64,000 nt of DNA, taken from Ephydatia muelleri. Lineage: Eukaryota; Porifera; Demospongiae; Spongillida; Spongillidae. Within the stretch, counting starts at the first letter, position 1. Every line of letters starts with the position of its first letter. The notes below the pieces were generated by a model. It was not told the DNA's origin, searched no databases, and saw nothing but the letters and a program-made list of their open reading frames with translations. Location of the stretch: NCBI GenBank assembly GCA_013339895.1, contig JABACO010000001.1, forward strand, positions 28,230,523 through 28,294,522, given 5' to 3'. Shown here piece after piece: positions 46,091 to 57,371 of the stretch. The position numbers and the translations under genes are program-made.

Positions 46091-46387
46091 TCAACAACGG
46101 CGTGGCCGTATTCATCAGTGACGTATTGTTGATCTGATCAATCTCAACATCTCAATACAACAAAGAGGTCAGTTTTGAACGTTCGCCACTATGTATAGCG
46201 GTCACGTTAACATGCATGAGAAACCGCGACAGAAGGCCTACGTCGATCATAGCGCTGTATTTTCCAATTGAAAAGAAGCGTCCTTTGACACTTTTTTGCA
46301 TATTAGCTCCATAAATAAGATTCCATAACGTTCATGTGCGCATCAGACTATAGCAATATAGCGATCGTGTAACACTAACACAGCCCA

Positions 46388-46823
46388 GAATCGCGCCTTT
46401 CTCAGTCCCACTCGGGAGAATGGAAGCGGTTCAAAGGCGCGATTCGAGCGGGAAACGTGGACTTACTTTGCATTGCTGTATCTCCATAACGGAAGAGGTA
46501 AAAATCAACGATCTACAGAAATCAATAGTGACAGGACTCCTTTACGTGCATATCGATTTTGAAGCGATTTGGACATTCCTGCAGGGAGCTACCTGGATTT
46601 TGAACCCCTCGGGGTACTGTGCCTTGTAACGTCGGCAAGGAGCAAGGGTAACACACCAAAATCGATTTTCGTAGAGAGAAGTGGTGTGGCACGAAGTGTT
46701 CGAAATAAGAAGTTGATTGCTTAAACCGTTATGGAGTTTTAGCGATTCAAACGTGAAGCATTTTTCAGTATAACTTTTTATATACATAGCCACTTTTCAT
46801 TTTCTCGGAAACTGACCCATATA
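46388..46823. repeat. Foldback MITE copy F (half copy, ...CTGACCCATAT end)
   Basis: It matches the right half of the element at 60459-61264, including CATTGCTGTATCTCCATAAC, TAGTGACAGGACTCCTTTAC, GAACCCCTCGGGGTACTGTG and the end TTCTCGGAAACTGACCCATA. The left half is missing, so it is a truncated copy. Confidence 0.8.
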
Positions 46824-46899
46824 ACAAACGTCACTGTTATTTTTACTATTTATGCATACATGCAATGTGGGAAGCAATTAATAATTTGATAGGTATTGA

Positions 46900-46930
46900 G
46901 TAAAAATGTTTAATGTTCCATCAATTGGGG

Positions 46931-46986
<56 letters not shown>

Positions 46987-47950
46987 CATGTGTGTTACCC
47001 TGTGCATGTGTGCATTAGCCTGCATGTGTGTGATAAAATCCACTCTACAATCCAAAGGTCTGGGAGTTGTGTCTTCTGTTTACCTATGTGAGTGTGCATG
47101 TTTTTGTGCTGGGTACTCATATAGTGTGCATGGCAATGAATGGGAAGAGTGTAGGGAATTGCATAGAGCAAATGCCAATGGTCATAACCTTTGGACTGTA
47201 GGGTCGATTTTTATCACACACATGCACAGGGTAACACACATACAGAAAGCATGCAAATGCACACACACAGAGATACACACAGACAGACATACAGACATGC
47301 ATACACAAAGAGAGAAACACAGAAAGAAACACGTGGACATTCATCTAGTATGCATGGCAATGGATGGTAGAGTGGGGTCAAAGTAGGAATTGCATAGAGG
47401 AATGGTCGAGACCTTTGGATCGTAGAGTGGATTTTATCACACACAGATTAATACACACATGTGAAGGGTAGCACACATACAGAAAGCATGCAACTGCAGC
47501 ACACACAAAGAACACACATAGACACACATACAGACACACACACAAACACAGAAAGAAACATGTGGACACTCATCTACATGTAGTGTGCATGGCAATGGAT
47601 GGAGTTGCATAGAGGAATGGTGGAGACCTTTTATCAATACACACACAAACACACATACACACATGGAAACACGTGCAGACACATGGATTATAACCACACA
47701 CAGGTTATTGCACACATGCATAGGGTACCACAGGTTAACACACATAACACACAAATGCACTCACACAGACACACACTGACACACAACACAGTCACACACA
47801 GAAACACACAGAGACACACACAGACACATGGATTTTTACCACATACAAACACAAATGCACTCACATACACACTCACACACACACAGACACACACAGAGAC
47901 ACACACGAGACACACTCAGAGACACACAGTAACACACACATGCACGCTCA
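46900..47950. repeat. About 240-bp imperfect tandem repeat, CA-rich
   Basis: After a pure (CA)n run (46931-46981), units recur with CATGGCAATG(G)ATGG, GGAATTGCATAGAG, CCTTTGGA, a TATCACACACA stretch and CAGAAAGCATGCAA. About four copies are recognisable, each ending in degenerate CACA/GACACA. Frames here are artefacts. Confidence 0.75.
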
Positions 47951-48003
47951 CATAGGTACACACAAGACACAACATTCATCGTATATGTACCATGATTTAT
48001 AGA

Positions 48004-48152
48004 TATTGCGTGCAAAAATGTGTTGATCAGTCATAGCTCAATGATGCATGCATATATATGCTTGTGCATGGACTTATAAGGTTACAAGTGCAGCAAGCAT
48101 ATGCATGCATCATTGAGCTGTGAATGATCAACACATTTTTGCACGCAATATG
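48004..48152. repeat. Foldback, about 58-bp arms
   Basis: ATATTGCGTGCAAAAATGTG pairs with CACATTTTTGCACGCAATAT, and inside it CTCAATGATGCATGCATA pairs with TATGCATGCATCATTGAG. The centre is about 30 bases. Confidence 0.85.
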
Positions 48153-49203
48153 GTATAACGGTTGTGTGTGCATGCATGCATACACGCACTTGGCGTTCCG
48201 CAACTGAAAGAGTTAAGCAAACTCTTAAAACACAGATATCTCACAAAGAGCTGATATTTTAGACACCAGGCATCCATACAACTGTTTAGGGTCCAGTCAG
48301 GACTTAATCGACCATCCCAGCATGTAACTTTCGATCGCTATTGTGATCTGTTCGTTAGCTCCAACCGAGCTCATGATCAAACTCAAAGAGACAAAATTTA
48401 GAATAATACTTCTAATACTATAACAACCTAGTGCCATCCTAGCCGCGCGATTGATATATACGACGTATACCCCTGCATCGTTATTTTGTTGGTGTTTCGT
48501 GTACCTGTAGCGATCAGCGTGTCTTTGACCCGTACATAATCATTTGAACTTGCACTGCATGGCACCGTTATTGGCACGTAATGCGAGCCATTACCGTAAC
48601 CACCCAAAACTTAGTGTGGTATCCCGAGCGCAGTGTGCTGCTGTTTGTGCTATTTGCTACGCATCCTATTCTGCATTCATTGGCTGTACATGTAATCGGT
48701 CGTATTGCTAAATTGGTCGTGCATGAATGTACGCTAAGTGAGATGTAGGTGTGCGGGGTTACGTTCTCTGCGATCGAAATCAAAGTGCCACACACACTGC
48801 CTCGAAATCTCGATCTAGACACACAGACCGGCGAAAATGAATGACAGAAAGCAGGGAGAAGGTGGGGCAATTCCCATGTATTTGCGGTGGAGCGGAGGTT
48901 GGGGTCGGCACCACGTGATCATGTCTGAGCTAATGGGGGTGGTGCTCCCAAAGGCGTAGCCACTGCACAAGAGCAGTTTTTTGCGGCGTAAAAATTACAA
49001 AAACACTCGTTTTTCATTTTCAAAGTAAACGGGCCCAACTTTAAAAGTGGCTATTTATTAAAATTAATTAGCTCAATTAATAATTTTTAAATTACATGAT
49101 GTAAACAAATTCAACCGAACCCACAATCTTAGTTTCAAAATATATCAAAAGTTATTTCTGTTCAAACGTGTCCTATTCATTCCTGTATACTGAAGCATAG
49201 GTA
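48153..49203. other. No gene recognised
   Basis: Spacer; minus-strand frame 48870-48568 has no recognisable domain. Confidence 0.4.
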
Positions 49204-49260
49204 TGCGGTAAGACTCTGTAAACCAATTTGACTCAGTTACTCAGTTTCAAGTGAATACAA
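49204..49260 (-). repeat. 3' LTR relic of the minus-strand gypsy element
   Basis: TAAGACTCTGTAAA and CAGTTTCAAGTGAATACAATC occur here and at 53413-53452, with an extra 18-base piece between them in this copy. Their positions bracket the element, so they are the remains of its two LTRs. Confidence 0.6.
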
Positions 49261-49350
49261 TCTCTGGTAACCTGCGATCACGCCTAGGATACCTCTCTTC
49301 TTGGTTGTCAGATTGATTGTCCACATTAAGATCATCTTCAAAATAATGAT

Positions 49351-50340
49351 CTACGTGAGGAGGGCTCCAGGGTTTCCTGTGTCCTTCTTCTGCCTGCTCC
49401 TTGTTCCTGCTTGTAGTCGAGGTTGCATTCTATTAACGTGGACAACTCTTACTCTGTTCCCATCGCTTATCTCAACCGTTACTGGGCTCATGATTCTTGT
49501 AACCTTCCACTTTCCCTCCCATCTGGGATCCAACTTTCCCGCTGTTGGAACTGACAACCAAACAGGCTGCCCTACCTGAAACGATCTAACTTTTGTGTGC
49601 CTGTCATATGCAGCTTTTTTGATGCTGAGCAGCTTGCTGTAGGTGAGTATCTACGAAGTCTTTAAGATGGTCAAGCTTTGCGCATAATGACTTGGAGTAG
49701 GTCATAGCATCAACGGCATTGGTGGATGGAGGCAGTTTTGGTTGTCGACCAAACATCATTACAAATGGGGACAGGAATGTATAGCTGTGCGATATTCAAA
49801 CAAAACCAGAGACAGATGACACTCCCACTCCTCCTCCCATTCCACATACGTTCTGAGCAACTGCAGCAGCGACCGGTTAAATCTTTCAACCATACCATCA
49901 CCCTGAGGGTGATATGCAGTAGTGCGGGACTTCTTGATCCCAAAAGCATCCAGCGTATGGCGAAGCAACAAGCTCTCAAAGGCCCGGCCCTGATCAGAGT
50001 GAATGATGCTAGGTAAGCCAAATATGCAACAAAGCTTCACTAAAGCCTCATTGATTAAAGCAGCTGTTTGATTCTTAAGCGGAATGGCTTCAGCCCATTT
50101 GGTGAAGTAATCTTGCACCACCATCAGATATCTATTGCCATTGGTAGACATTGGAACTTCTAAAATATCCACTGCAATCATTTCCCATGATTGACCAATA
50201 GGCATGCTGGTCAATGAAGCTGGTGTAGGATTAGGAAGTTTAGAACGTTGACAAAGGACACAGTTTTTACAGAACTCCACATCATTGTGCATGTTTGGCC
50301 AAAATGCCTCTTGCCTTAATCGTGCTAAAGTTTTCTCCAC
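49351..50340 (-). pseudogene. pol: Ty3/gypsy integrase, decayed
   Basis: Read on the minus strand, the zinc-domain end (CKNCVLCQRSK) is followed by the DDE core with AVDILEVP, IHSDQGRAFES and GDGMVERFNRS, so all three catalytic acids are present. The frame then breaks near 49760, and the C-terminal part resumes at 49557-49351 (DPRWEGKWKVTRI, VVHVNRMQP). The start of the zinc domain lies in another frame near 50350 (50564-50325). At least two frame changes make it non-functional. Confidence 0.85.
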
Positions 50341-50554
50341 CCCCTGGTGTCAGCTCCTGGAGCACTATGGCAGAAACACAATGCCTCTTCACGCATGGCG
50401 TGAGGTATCAATGGCACTTGTATTACATCTTCACAAGGCCCTATCGCATATCTTCGGTAGACCACACCTTCTGACAATACTAGTTGAGACCAAAGATGAG
50501 CGTAACTCCTTAAAGGATACTGCCTCCATTTAGGTGGTCTCACGTGCGACGCCT

Positions 50555-51121
50555 TTAACCCCAAAAAACTTGATTCAGATGAGGGTCATGTTCTTGTGCA
50601 TAACGAAGGGCTGCAATGTCTACTTCAGTTCTCACTGCTGATACCACGTCAGATGGTTGGTAAGTTGGACGTCTTGAAAGAGCATCAGCATTGCTATTAC
50701 TGCTACCCTTTTTGTATTCAATGTGGAAGTCGTACTCTTGCAATGCCAATGCCCACCGACATAGAAGACCCTCCATTTTCTGAGCAGATAACCACTGTAA
50801 CGGTGCATGATCAGTCACAACAGTGAAAGGTCTCCCTAGCAGATAGTGGCGGAACTGCTTAGTTGCATAAACGATTGCCAAACACTCCTTTTGAATGACG
50901 CTGTAATTCTTCTCAGACTTTGAAAGGGTACGACTAGCATATGCAACAACACGCCCCTCCTCCTCTAACACAGCACCTATTCCAGTGTTGCTAGCGTCGG
51001 TAGCCAGAACAAATTGACCAGCTCCAGAGCCAAACTTGGGGTATGCCAAGATGGGTACCTGAGTTAACTGTTTCTTCAAGGCATTGAAAGATGCGTCACA
51101 TTCTGGAGTCCAGCTGTACAT
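50555..51121 (-). pseudogene. pol: Ty3/gypsy RNase H segment
   Basis: Contains FVLATDASNTGIGAVLEEEG, ASRTLSKSEKNYSVIQKECL, VVTDHAPLQWL and SNSNADALSRR, the full set of gypsy RNase H motifs, with the active-site D and E residues kept. It joins the RT segment only through a frame change near 51130. Confidence 0.85.
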
Positions 51122-51135
51122 TGTACCCTTCTCTG

Positions 51136-51774
51136 TCAGCTGATGCAGGGAGCCGCAATGTTTGCAAAATTCAGCACGTACCGGCGATAATACGATGCAA
51201 GTCCCAGAAACTGACGTACTTCTGAAGCATCCGAAGGTACTGGCCAGTCCTTCACAGCTTGTACCTTTCCTCTATCTGGAGCCATTCCCTCAGTTGTAAA
51301 AACATGTCCCAGATAGTGCACCTTTGTTAGACCTATTTTGCACTTGTGTCCTCGTAAAGTAAGCCCAGCATCCTTAAGACGACTCAGTACTACAGCAAGA
51401 TGGCCTACATGCTCAGCTTGAGTCTTCGAATGGATGAGAATGTCATCGACAAAGCTAACATCACAAAACAACTTATTCATGAGACGCTGGAAAGACGCTG
51501 GTGCACCTGACAGTCCAAAAGGCATTCTCAGAAACTGGAACAATCCTAGACCTGGTCCAGGACAGAAGGCTGTTTTTTCACAATCACTATATATGATGCA
51601 CTGGTACCCAGACTGCAGATCTAACGTGGAAAACATTCCACACCCTGACAATCTATCTTGAACCTCATCTGGAAGTGGCAGAGGGTATGCATCTTTCAGT
51701 TCAGGGCTCGATAATCGACACAGAGTCGAATCTTGCCAGATTGTTTCTTGGTGTACACTGCTGGGGCCATCCAA
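51136..51774 (-). pseudogene. pol: Ty3/gypsy reverse transcriptase, main part
   Basis: Motifs in order: LKDAYPLPLPDEVQDRL, FSTLDLQSGYQ, MPFGLSGAPASFQRLM, SFVDDILIHS (the catalytic F-V-D-D), KVHYLGHVFTTEG and VRQFLGLASYYRRYV. A few residues appear lost around the sheet before the catalytic loop (NKLFCDVSFVDD lacks the usual spacer). The N-terminal fingers are in another frame upstream (52400-51696). Confidence 0.85.
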
Positions 51775-52751
51775 GGACTGCTGCTTTCCTCTATTATGCC
51801 TTCAGCAAGCATATCCTTGATGAGCTTGTCCACTTCCTGTCGATACTCTGCTGGAATACGGCAAGGTGGTACCCTGATAGGTGATCGAGAGGTTGGAATG
51901 AAATGATGTGTGAGAGTAATAACCCCTGGAGAATTTCGAAAAAGATCCTTGTATTTCTCAAGAAGCTGCCGTAATGTTTTATCTTCCACTTCAGGCAGTG
52001 TGACGTCATCTGTTTTCTTGAACTTCGGAATGGCACATTGCTCGATTTGAAGATCCTCATTACCTTCTGGCTCTGCATTTTTAGAGGAAATTGCAGCTGT
52101 AGTTGAGGAATACTTCTTCTGTTCCGAACTTGAATTATGTGATGCTGCTTCCTGACTACTATGATGTACTCGAACAGGGCAATAAGAAAAATCCAATGAA
52201 AGATGTTGCTGTTGAAGAAAATGAACCCCCACTATGACTGGTGAGATGAGGCTCTTAACTACCAGAAAACTGTGAGACACAGGAGACTCCAGGCCATCAA
52301 AGCTCACTCTCGCTTCAACTTGCTGAAGGATTGGCAACGCAGCACCCGAATCTGTGACTAGTTTAATCTTATTTGAGTCGCTCTGCTTCGTAACCTGCAC
52401 TGCATGGCGTTATTTTCCTTGTTATATCTTGCCTTATCAAATTAAAGATACTGACGACCTCGAATCATGCATTATATTGACTTGCACCCCGCATAACTCT
52501 CCTTTTAGAATACGTGTAGCTAACTTACTCTTCGTGGTAGTTACCATGGTGACGTCAAACGGAGCTACTGGCGACTGGAATGTCCGCCGCTCCGACCTTG
52601 AGCGGACACCCCACTGAAGTTTTCCTGGAGACAGTTTTTGGCTACATGTCCTGCACGCCCACAAATAAAACATTTTCTTGACTGAAGTGGTCTGTTTTTC
52701 AGAGCGGGACAATTTCGCTTCACGTGTCCTTGCTGATTGCAATGGTAGCAA
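51696..52751 (-). pseudogene. pol: Ty3/gypsy protease and RT N-terminus, broken
   Basis: The protease active site reads HDSRSSVSLI where D-S-G would be expected, so the catalytic glycine is replaced. A stop follows at 52437. The same frame goes on with LVTDSGAALPIL and LVVKSLISPVIVGVHFL, the later protease strands, then a linker and the RT start (GIIEESSSPWMAPAV, RLCVDYRALN). It ends in a frame change near 51700. The protease would be inactive. Confidence 0.8.
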
Positions 52752-53380
52752 GTGACGGAGCGAGGTAAGGACTTTTCTCCTCGAAGAGCGGCCACTTGCT
52801 CTGCCAGCTCATCAACCTGCTTGCGCAGCTTCAGCTCTACCTCACTGAGTGCTGTTGACACTGTTGCCACGGCCGTAGGACGTTCTTCTTCCAAGGACAG
52901 CAACAGCCGCGCGCGTTCAATGGTTTTCTCCAAGTCGTTTACTTCTCCATTCGCTCTTAACTGCTTACTAACTGCCGTCGGAAGTCCTACCAAAAGTTGA
53001 TGCAACAATAGCTGGCTCCGAACGTCCGCCGTGACGTCTGGCATTGCGTGCTGAAGAAGCTTCTTGAGGTCGTAGAGGAAAACCGACAAAGATTCTCCCG
53101 GTATCAGTTTCCGCTGATGAAACTGTTGAAGCGTCAAAAATTCGGTTGGCAAAAGACTTTTAACCATTTTTGCTTTGACTTGGTCGTACTCTTTTTGCAC
53201 ATCCTCGTCTAGTACAAGCCATATTGCCAAAGCTTCACCCTCCAGCAAGGTTGGCAATTTTAACGCTTTCGTCTCTTCGCTCCACTTGTTCGCCGCGCAG
53301 CATATATCAAAACGCTTAAACCACTCAGCCGCATCTCCGGACGAGAAACTCTTTGGCACACTAAAATGATTTGTCGCCAT
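52565..53380 (-). CDS. gag: Ty3/gypsy Gag with two zinc knuckles
   Basis: An intact 271-codon frame beginning MATNHFSVPKSFSSGDAAEW. It has a helical capsid-like region (LEGEALAIWLVL, FHQRKLIPGESLSVFLYDLK), a coiled-coil stretch (VELKLRKQVDELAEQVAALR) and two CCHC knuckles (CYHCNQQGHVKRNC, CFICGRAGHVAKNC). It starts 20 bases downstream of the primer site. It is the only undamaged gene of this copy. Gag forms the particle that packages element RNA. Confidence 0.85.
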   Translation of the reverse strand: MATNHFSVPKSFSSGDAAEWFKRFDICCAANKWSEETKALKLPTLLEGEALAIWLVLDEDVQKEYDQVKAKMVKSLLPTEFLTLQQFHQRKLIPGESLSVFLYDLKKLLQHAMPDVTADVRSQLLLHQLLVGLPTAVSKQLRANGEVNDLEKTIERARLLLSLEEERPTAVATVSTALSEVELKLRKQVDELAEQVAALRGEKSLPRSVTCYHCNQQGHVKRNCPALKNRPLQSRKCFICGRAGHVAKNCLQENFSGVSAQGRSGGHSSRQ

Positions 53381-53399
53381 TTCCGCTAAACGAACCGTT

Positions 53400-53410
53400 C
53401 TCTGCTACCA
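53400..53410 (-). other. Primer binding site (initiator tRNA-Met type)
   Basis: On the minus strand TGGTAGCAGAG lies one base after the LTR end. It is complementary to the 3' end of metazoan initiator tRNA-Met (CTCTGCTACCA), a common primer for LTR elements. Confidence 0.75.
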
Positions 53411-53411
53411 A

Positions 53412-53531
53412 TGTAAGACTCTGTAAAACAGTTTCAAGTGAATACAATCAATCAGTACAACTTGATTCACACCATCACTATGACAACACAACTAATCATG
53501 TTTCCAGCTGTACCGTAGATACAATTACATC
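53412..53531 (-). repeat. 5' LTR (or its relic) of the minus-strand gypsy element
   Basis: On the minus strand it ends CAGAGTCTTACA directly before the primer site. TGTAATTG at 53531 is a candidate start, giving about 120 bp and TGTAA...TTACA ends. Only the inner 40 bases are matched in the other LTR (49204-49260), so the outer boundary is tentative. Confidence 0.5.
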
Positions 53532-53557
53532 ATATATAAAGACACGATGACATGCTA

Positions 53558-54116
53558 GTCTGGGGACCCTAGCATGATGTAGGGTCTGGAACCACGCGTA
53601 TACCAAACTTGTTCTGATTTGATATTGTATGTTTATATGATATTCATCATCCGCAAAACCGCGCGCTCTCACGTGAATCGAATCAACACTAATCTGGGGA
53701 CCAGTATCTTGTAGAAGACAAGTCAAGAAAGTTGTCAGCATGAGCGCGAGCATCTCTGAATCTGTGATTGGGTGTCTAACAACGCTCTATATCCGACGTA
53801 TGGACGATCTAGCACACGTAAAAAAAAAACAATTTAACATGTCTTCAGCATCCTACCGTGACTGCAGGTGGAGAAGCTATAGAGGCGCCGATCGTCCCAG
53901 GTTCAGCGCTGATGCTGACAGCTTTCTTGACTTGTCTTCTACAAGTATACTGGTTCCCAGATTAGTGTGATTGGGTGTTGATTCGATTCACGTGAGAGCG
54001 CGGTTTTGCGGATGATGAATATCATATAAACATACAATATCAACAAAAACTAATCAGAACAAGTTTGGTATACGCGTGGTTCCAGACCCTACATCCATGC
54101 TAGGGTCCCCAGACTA
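53558..54116. mobile_element. Mutator-like non-autonomous element (559 bp, 9-bp TSD)
   Basis: It starts TAGTCTGGGGACCCTAGC and ends with the inverse. The arms are about 170-180 bp each, 53558-53735 and 53925-54116, with small differences. Both sides carry the same 9 bases, ATGACATGC (53549-53557 and 54117-54125), a target-site duplication. Long inverted ends with a 9-bp duplication are typical of Mutator-like elements. The 190-base centre has no transposase. Confidence 0.85.
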
Positions 54117-54232
54117 ATGACATGCATGTTACAGGTACATACATGTACACACTTGCACTCACAGTGACTGACTCACACATGCTGCATGCCATTTGTCGTA
54201 GATACGTGACCACGACTCACTTAACCACAGTG

Positions 54233-55052
54233 TAACCATAGATTAAAGAATACCTGGATATGAAACGCAGAGATAATTAGAAATGATCCGCGTTTCGGCA
54301 CGTGACTCTTTTGGTCTAATAAATTTACATGGCTATACCAGCGGCCGACACTGACTTGCTTATTGTGATACGAGCGATACAGGAGACGATTACGGACACT
54401 AAGATACCTGGTACGCGGGGGGGGGCTGTCACTGTCGGCCGATTCAACAAGTAAAGTGGGAGCTGTCGCTGTCAAAAAGAGATCGATCCCCCCCCTGGCT
54501 ACGGGCCTCAGCGAGGGGGTCCCTCGCGATGGGCCAAATACGAGAGTACGAAGGGCCGCAAAGTGCCTTCGGGCCTGATGCAAAGTACAATAACTAGATG
54601 GGGCGGAACTGAACCATCGAACGGGGAACATCAATCGATCCCCCCCCCCTTGCCTACGGGCCTGTGCATGCAGCACAAATGACAGCAGAAAGGGTATTCC
54701 AAGTCAACGTGAGGTGCGAGCTGTTTTGACAAAACTATGCGCTGGCGCAGCTGGCCTTATTGTTCACGCACACAAAACTACACTCTGGCACTACACCAAC
54801 ATAAGTATATTAATATTTTGTTAATTTCTGATAAGGCCATATCAGTCGGTGAATAACACGTTTGCATGTGAAGAGAGTTTGAAATTGATAAACTAGTTAT
54901 ACACCTCCTCAAAAAGTGAGAAACGTGACATCCACCATGGCCATCCACTAAAAGCCATAAGAATCCCGTTGTAGAAACTTGGACAAGTATGATATATAAT
55001 ATATTCCTTGGTTACACCATAGATTAAAGAATACCTGGATACGAAACGCGTC
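54233..55052. repeat. Direct repeat of 35 bases and hAT-like ends with poly-C
   Basis: ACCATAGATTAAAGAATACC is found at 54235 and 55016, followed by TGGATAYGAAACGC at each. Between them CCCCCCCTGGCTACGGGCCT (54490-54508) and CCCCCCCCTTGCCTACGGGC (54642-54661) look like the right terminal repeat (CAGGCCCGTAGCCAGGGGG in inverse) of hAT elements. A third copy is at 61340-61358. Confidence 0.55.
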
Positions 55053-55692
55053 ACGTGATCCATTGAATTGTCAATTGTAGGCGGCGAACTCTTTGAAGCT
55101 AAGTGTGTTTCGATTAACCCTTTTGTACCGTACGCTTTTTTCCCAACTTTCACTGCTGTTCAACACAAACTTCGATATTTTTCGGCAATATTCGTACTCC
55201 CACTGGTCTTACTTTCCAGGTTAGTAAGTACTGTTCACGCAATTCACTAAGCACACTCTATGTAGGTACCGTATGTATCATTTCTGCCTCTTCGGAACAT
55301 ACATCTCAACTTAGAGAAGCTTCCAACCATTCATTTCTATAAGCAAATAAGTGTATTATTCCCTCTGTGGAACGAACGTATATACGTTGTAAGAGGCCTC
55401 AACATGTGGGTACAACTGCTTTGTGAACAGGTTGTGGACCCATCTTGTTTCGGAACATAGTGTGTGAACTAGACTCACGCAACAAAGTCCAATCTTGCTT
55501 ATAACTGTTAAGAAAGAGTTGTGTGGAACGCATATACTGTCAAAGGTGTACCAACGTTACACGTTATGTACAAATGTCTTATAGTTTTGTGGGTTATTTT
55601 AATTTTACCGTCCGCGGACCGATATGTGTTTCGGTACATCTCGTGCACGGTAAGTGCAAGCTAGAAAGCATTTAGACACATATAAGCAGTTA

Positions 55693-56210
55693 CTATGATC
55701 CATTGTAGGGAACGCACATACAGTGATTAAAGTTGTATCTAAAGTTGTTGACTATGCCCGTCCAGTGCAAGGTGTACTTATAATAAGAAGACTCGTCACC
55801 ATCGCAAGCCATATTAGACAAGCACTCAGCACATTGTATGGCGTTAGCTTTTTTGCTGGATCTAAGGGTTTTTAGTACCTTCATACAAACATAGCCACGC
55901 ATATCTTATAGCGTTCTCTTCTTCGTTCGACAATGTGAGTGCTGCATCACACAAACTAGTACTGTTGGTCGCAGAGGTTTCGCAAAGCAGCTTGTTAGTT
56001 AGTAGCTGATTGAACAAACGCCTGTTCACTGCTTGTAAGTGCAATGAATGATCGAACTGCTGACCAATGACACTGATTCGACTGAAAAGGCGTTTCCAAG
56101 TACGTGCAACTCCATCAAACGTGCCTGATTGAAACACCGGTAAGCTCTTTCTCTAGCTGACTGTGCTTTATCCTTGGGTGATGTAGACAGTCTCGAATAG
56201 AGGAACATAA
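55693..56210 (-). pseudogene. Repeat-associated protein fragment, frameshifted
   Basis: Two minus-strand frames overlap at 55862-55902. The first (56137-55862) ends LSNEEENAIRYAWLC. The second (55902-55693) goes on RGYVCMKVLKTL, CAECLSNMACDGDESSYYKY and TLHWTGIV. The motif flow across the frame change looks continuous, so one protein was broken by an indel near 55890. I believe this is a transposon-derived family common in invertebrate genomes, but I cannot name it. Confidence 0.4.
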
Positions 56211-56346
56211 CTCACAACAAAATGTATTGAAAACAACGGTATCGGAAATCGTAAGCAACTCGCTAAGAGGATGTGTTTCTGCCTCCACTGGTTGAATCGG
56301 CCGACAACGACCCCACCCACTGGTTGAATCGGCCAGAGATTATATA

Positions 56347-56605
56347 ATACGGGACAGTTTCCACGAAAATTGCCCCAAGGTTAAAATGTTATAAAAATGC
56401 ATCGCGTTTGAATCGCTATACCTTCCCAACGGATAACGCTATCGACTTCCTATTTTCAAAACTTCATACTACACCATTTTACTATGAAGTGTTGAAAATA
56501 GGAAGTCGATAGCGTTATCTGTTGGGAGGTTATAGCGATTCAAACGCGATGCATTTTTATAACATTTTAACCGTGGGGCAATTTTCGCGGAAACTGTCCC
56601 ATATA
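56347..56605. repeat. Foldback MITE copy C (259 bp)
   Basis: Starts ATACGGGACAGTTTCCACG and ends CGCGGAAACTGTCCCATAT. It is nearly identical to copy B, including GGATAACGCTATCGACTTCC and its inverse. It is preceded by TTGAATCGGCCGACAACGAC, which also follows copy E at 61272. Confidence 0.85.
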
Positions 56606-56616
56606 GTATAATTATA

Positions 56617-57371
56617 ATATGGGACAGTTTCAGTTTCCGCGAAAATGTCCAATGTTTTATAAATAAAAATGCTCTGCGCGTGAATCGTCGTAGCATCCGA
56701 AAGGTTAATGCTGTCAACTTCCTAATTTCACTACATGATACCACACCATCTCTTTATGGATAAATCAAATATTGTCTCTTAGCTCCACTCCCTGTAGAAA
56801 ATACAAGAGGTCTTACCTCCAGGGATTCGAAACACGAGTATTTCCTTGCAGGAGTGTCGGCATTGCCTCAAATTCGGTTTCCAGTTAGAGAAGCTCTTGA
56901 GGTACTTAAATATCCTTTCGTTAATTTTTACTTCAACAGGTGACTAAGATATTTGCATTCTAAGTTAAAGCACATTTCCCGCTACTTTCGCGGGTTGGGT
57001 CTAATATTGTACAGTGTAGATGTTAGACCCACCCGCGAAACTAGCGGGAAATGTGCATTAACTTAGAAAGCAAATATCTTATCACCTGTTGAAGTAAAAA
57101 TAACGAAAAGGATATTTAAGTACCTCAAGAACTTCTCTAACTGGAAACCGAATTTGAGGCAATGCCGACACTCCTGCAAGGAAATACTCGTGTTTCGAAT
57201 CCCTGGAGGTAAGACCTCTTGTATTTTCCCCAGGGAGTGGAGCTAAGAAACAATATTCAATTCATCCATAGAGAGATGGTGTGGCATCATGTGGTGAAAA
57301 TAGGAAGTCGACAGCATTAACCGTTCGGACGCTACGACGATTCACGCGCAGAGCATTTTTATAGTTATAAT
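56617..57371. repeat. Foldback MITE copy D (long type, right end lost)
   Basis: It begins ATATGGGACAGTTTCAGTTT 12 bases after copy C. Arms 56617-56990 and 57020-57371 pair over most of their length around AGACCCACCCGCGAAA/TTTCGCGGGTTGGGTCT. The last bases (GGAAACTGTCCCATAT) are absent on the right. Confidence 0.8.

Noticed and set aside
53740-53970. A 76-codon frame inside the Mutator-like element as a transposase
   Set aside because: Too short, lies across the inverted arm, and has no catalytic motif.
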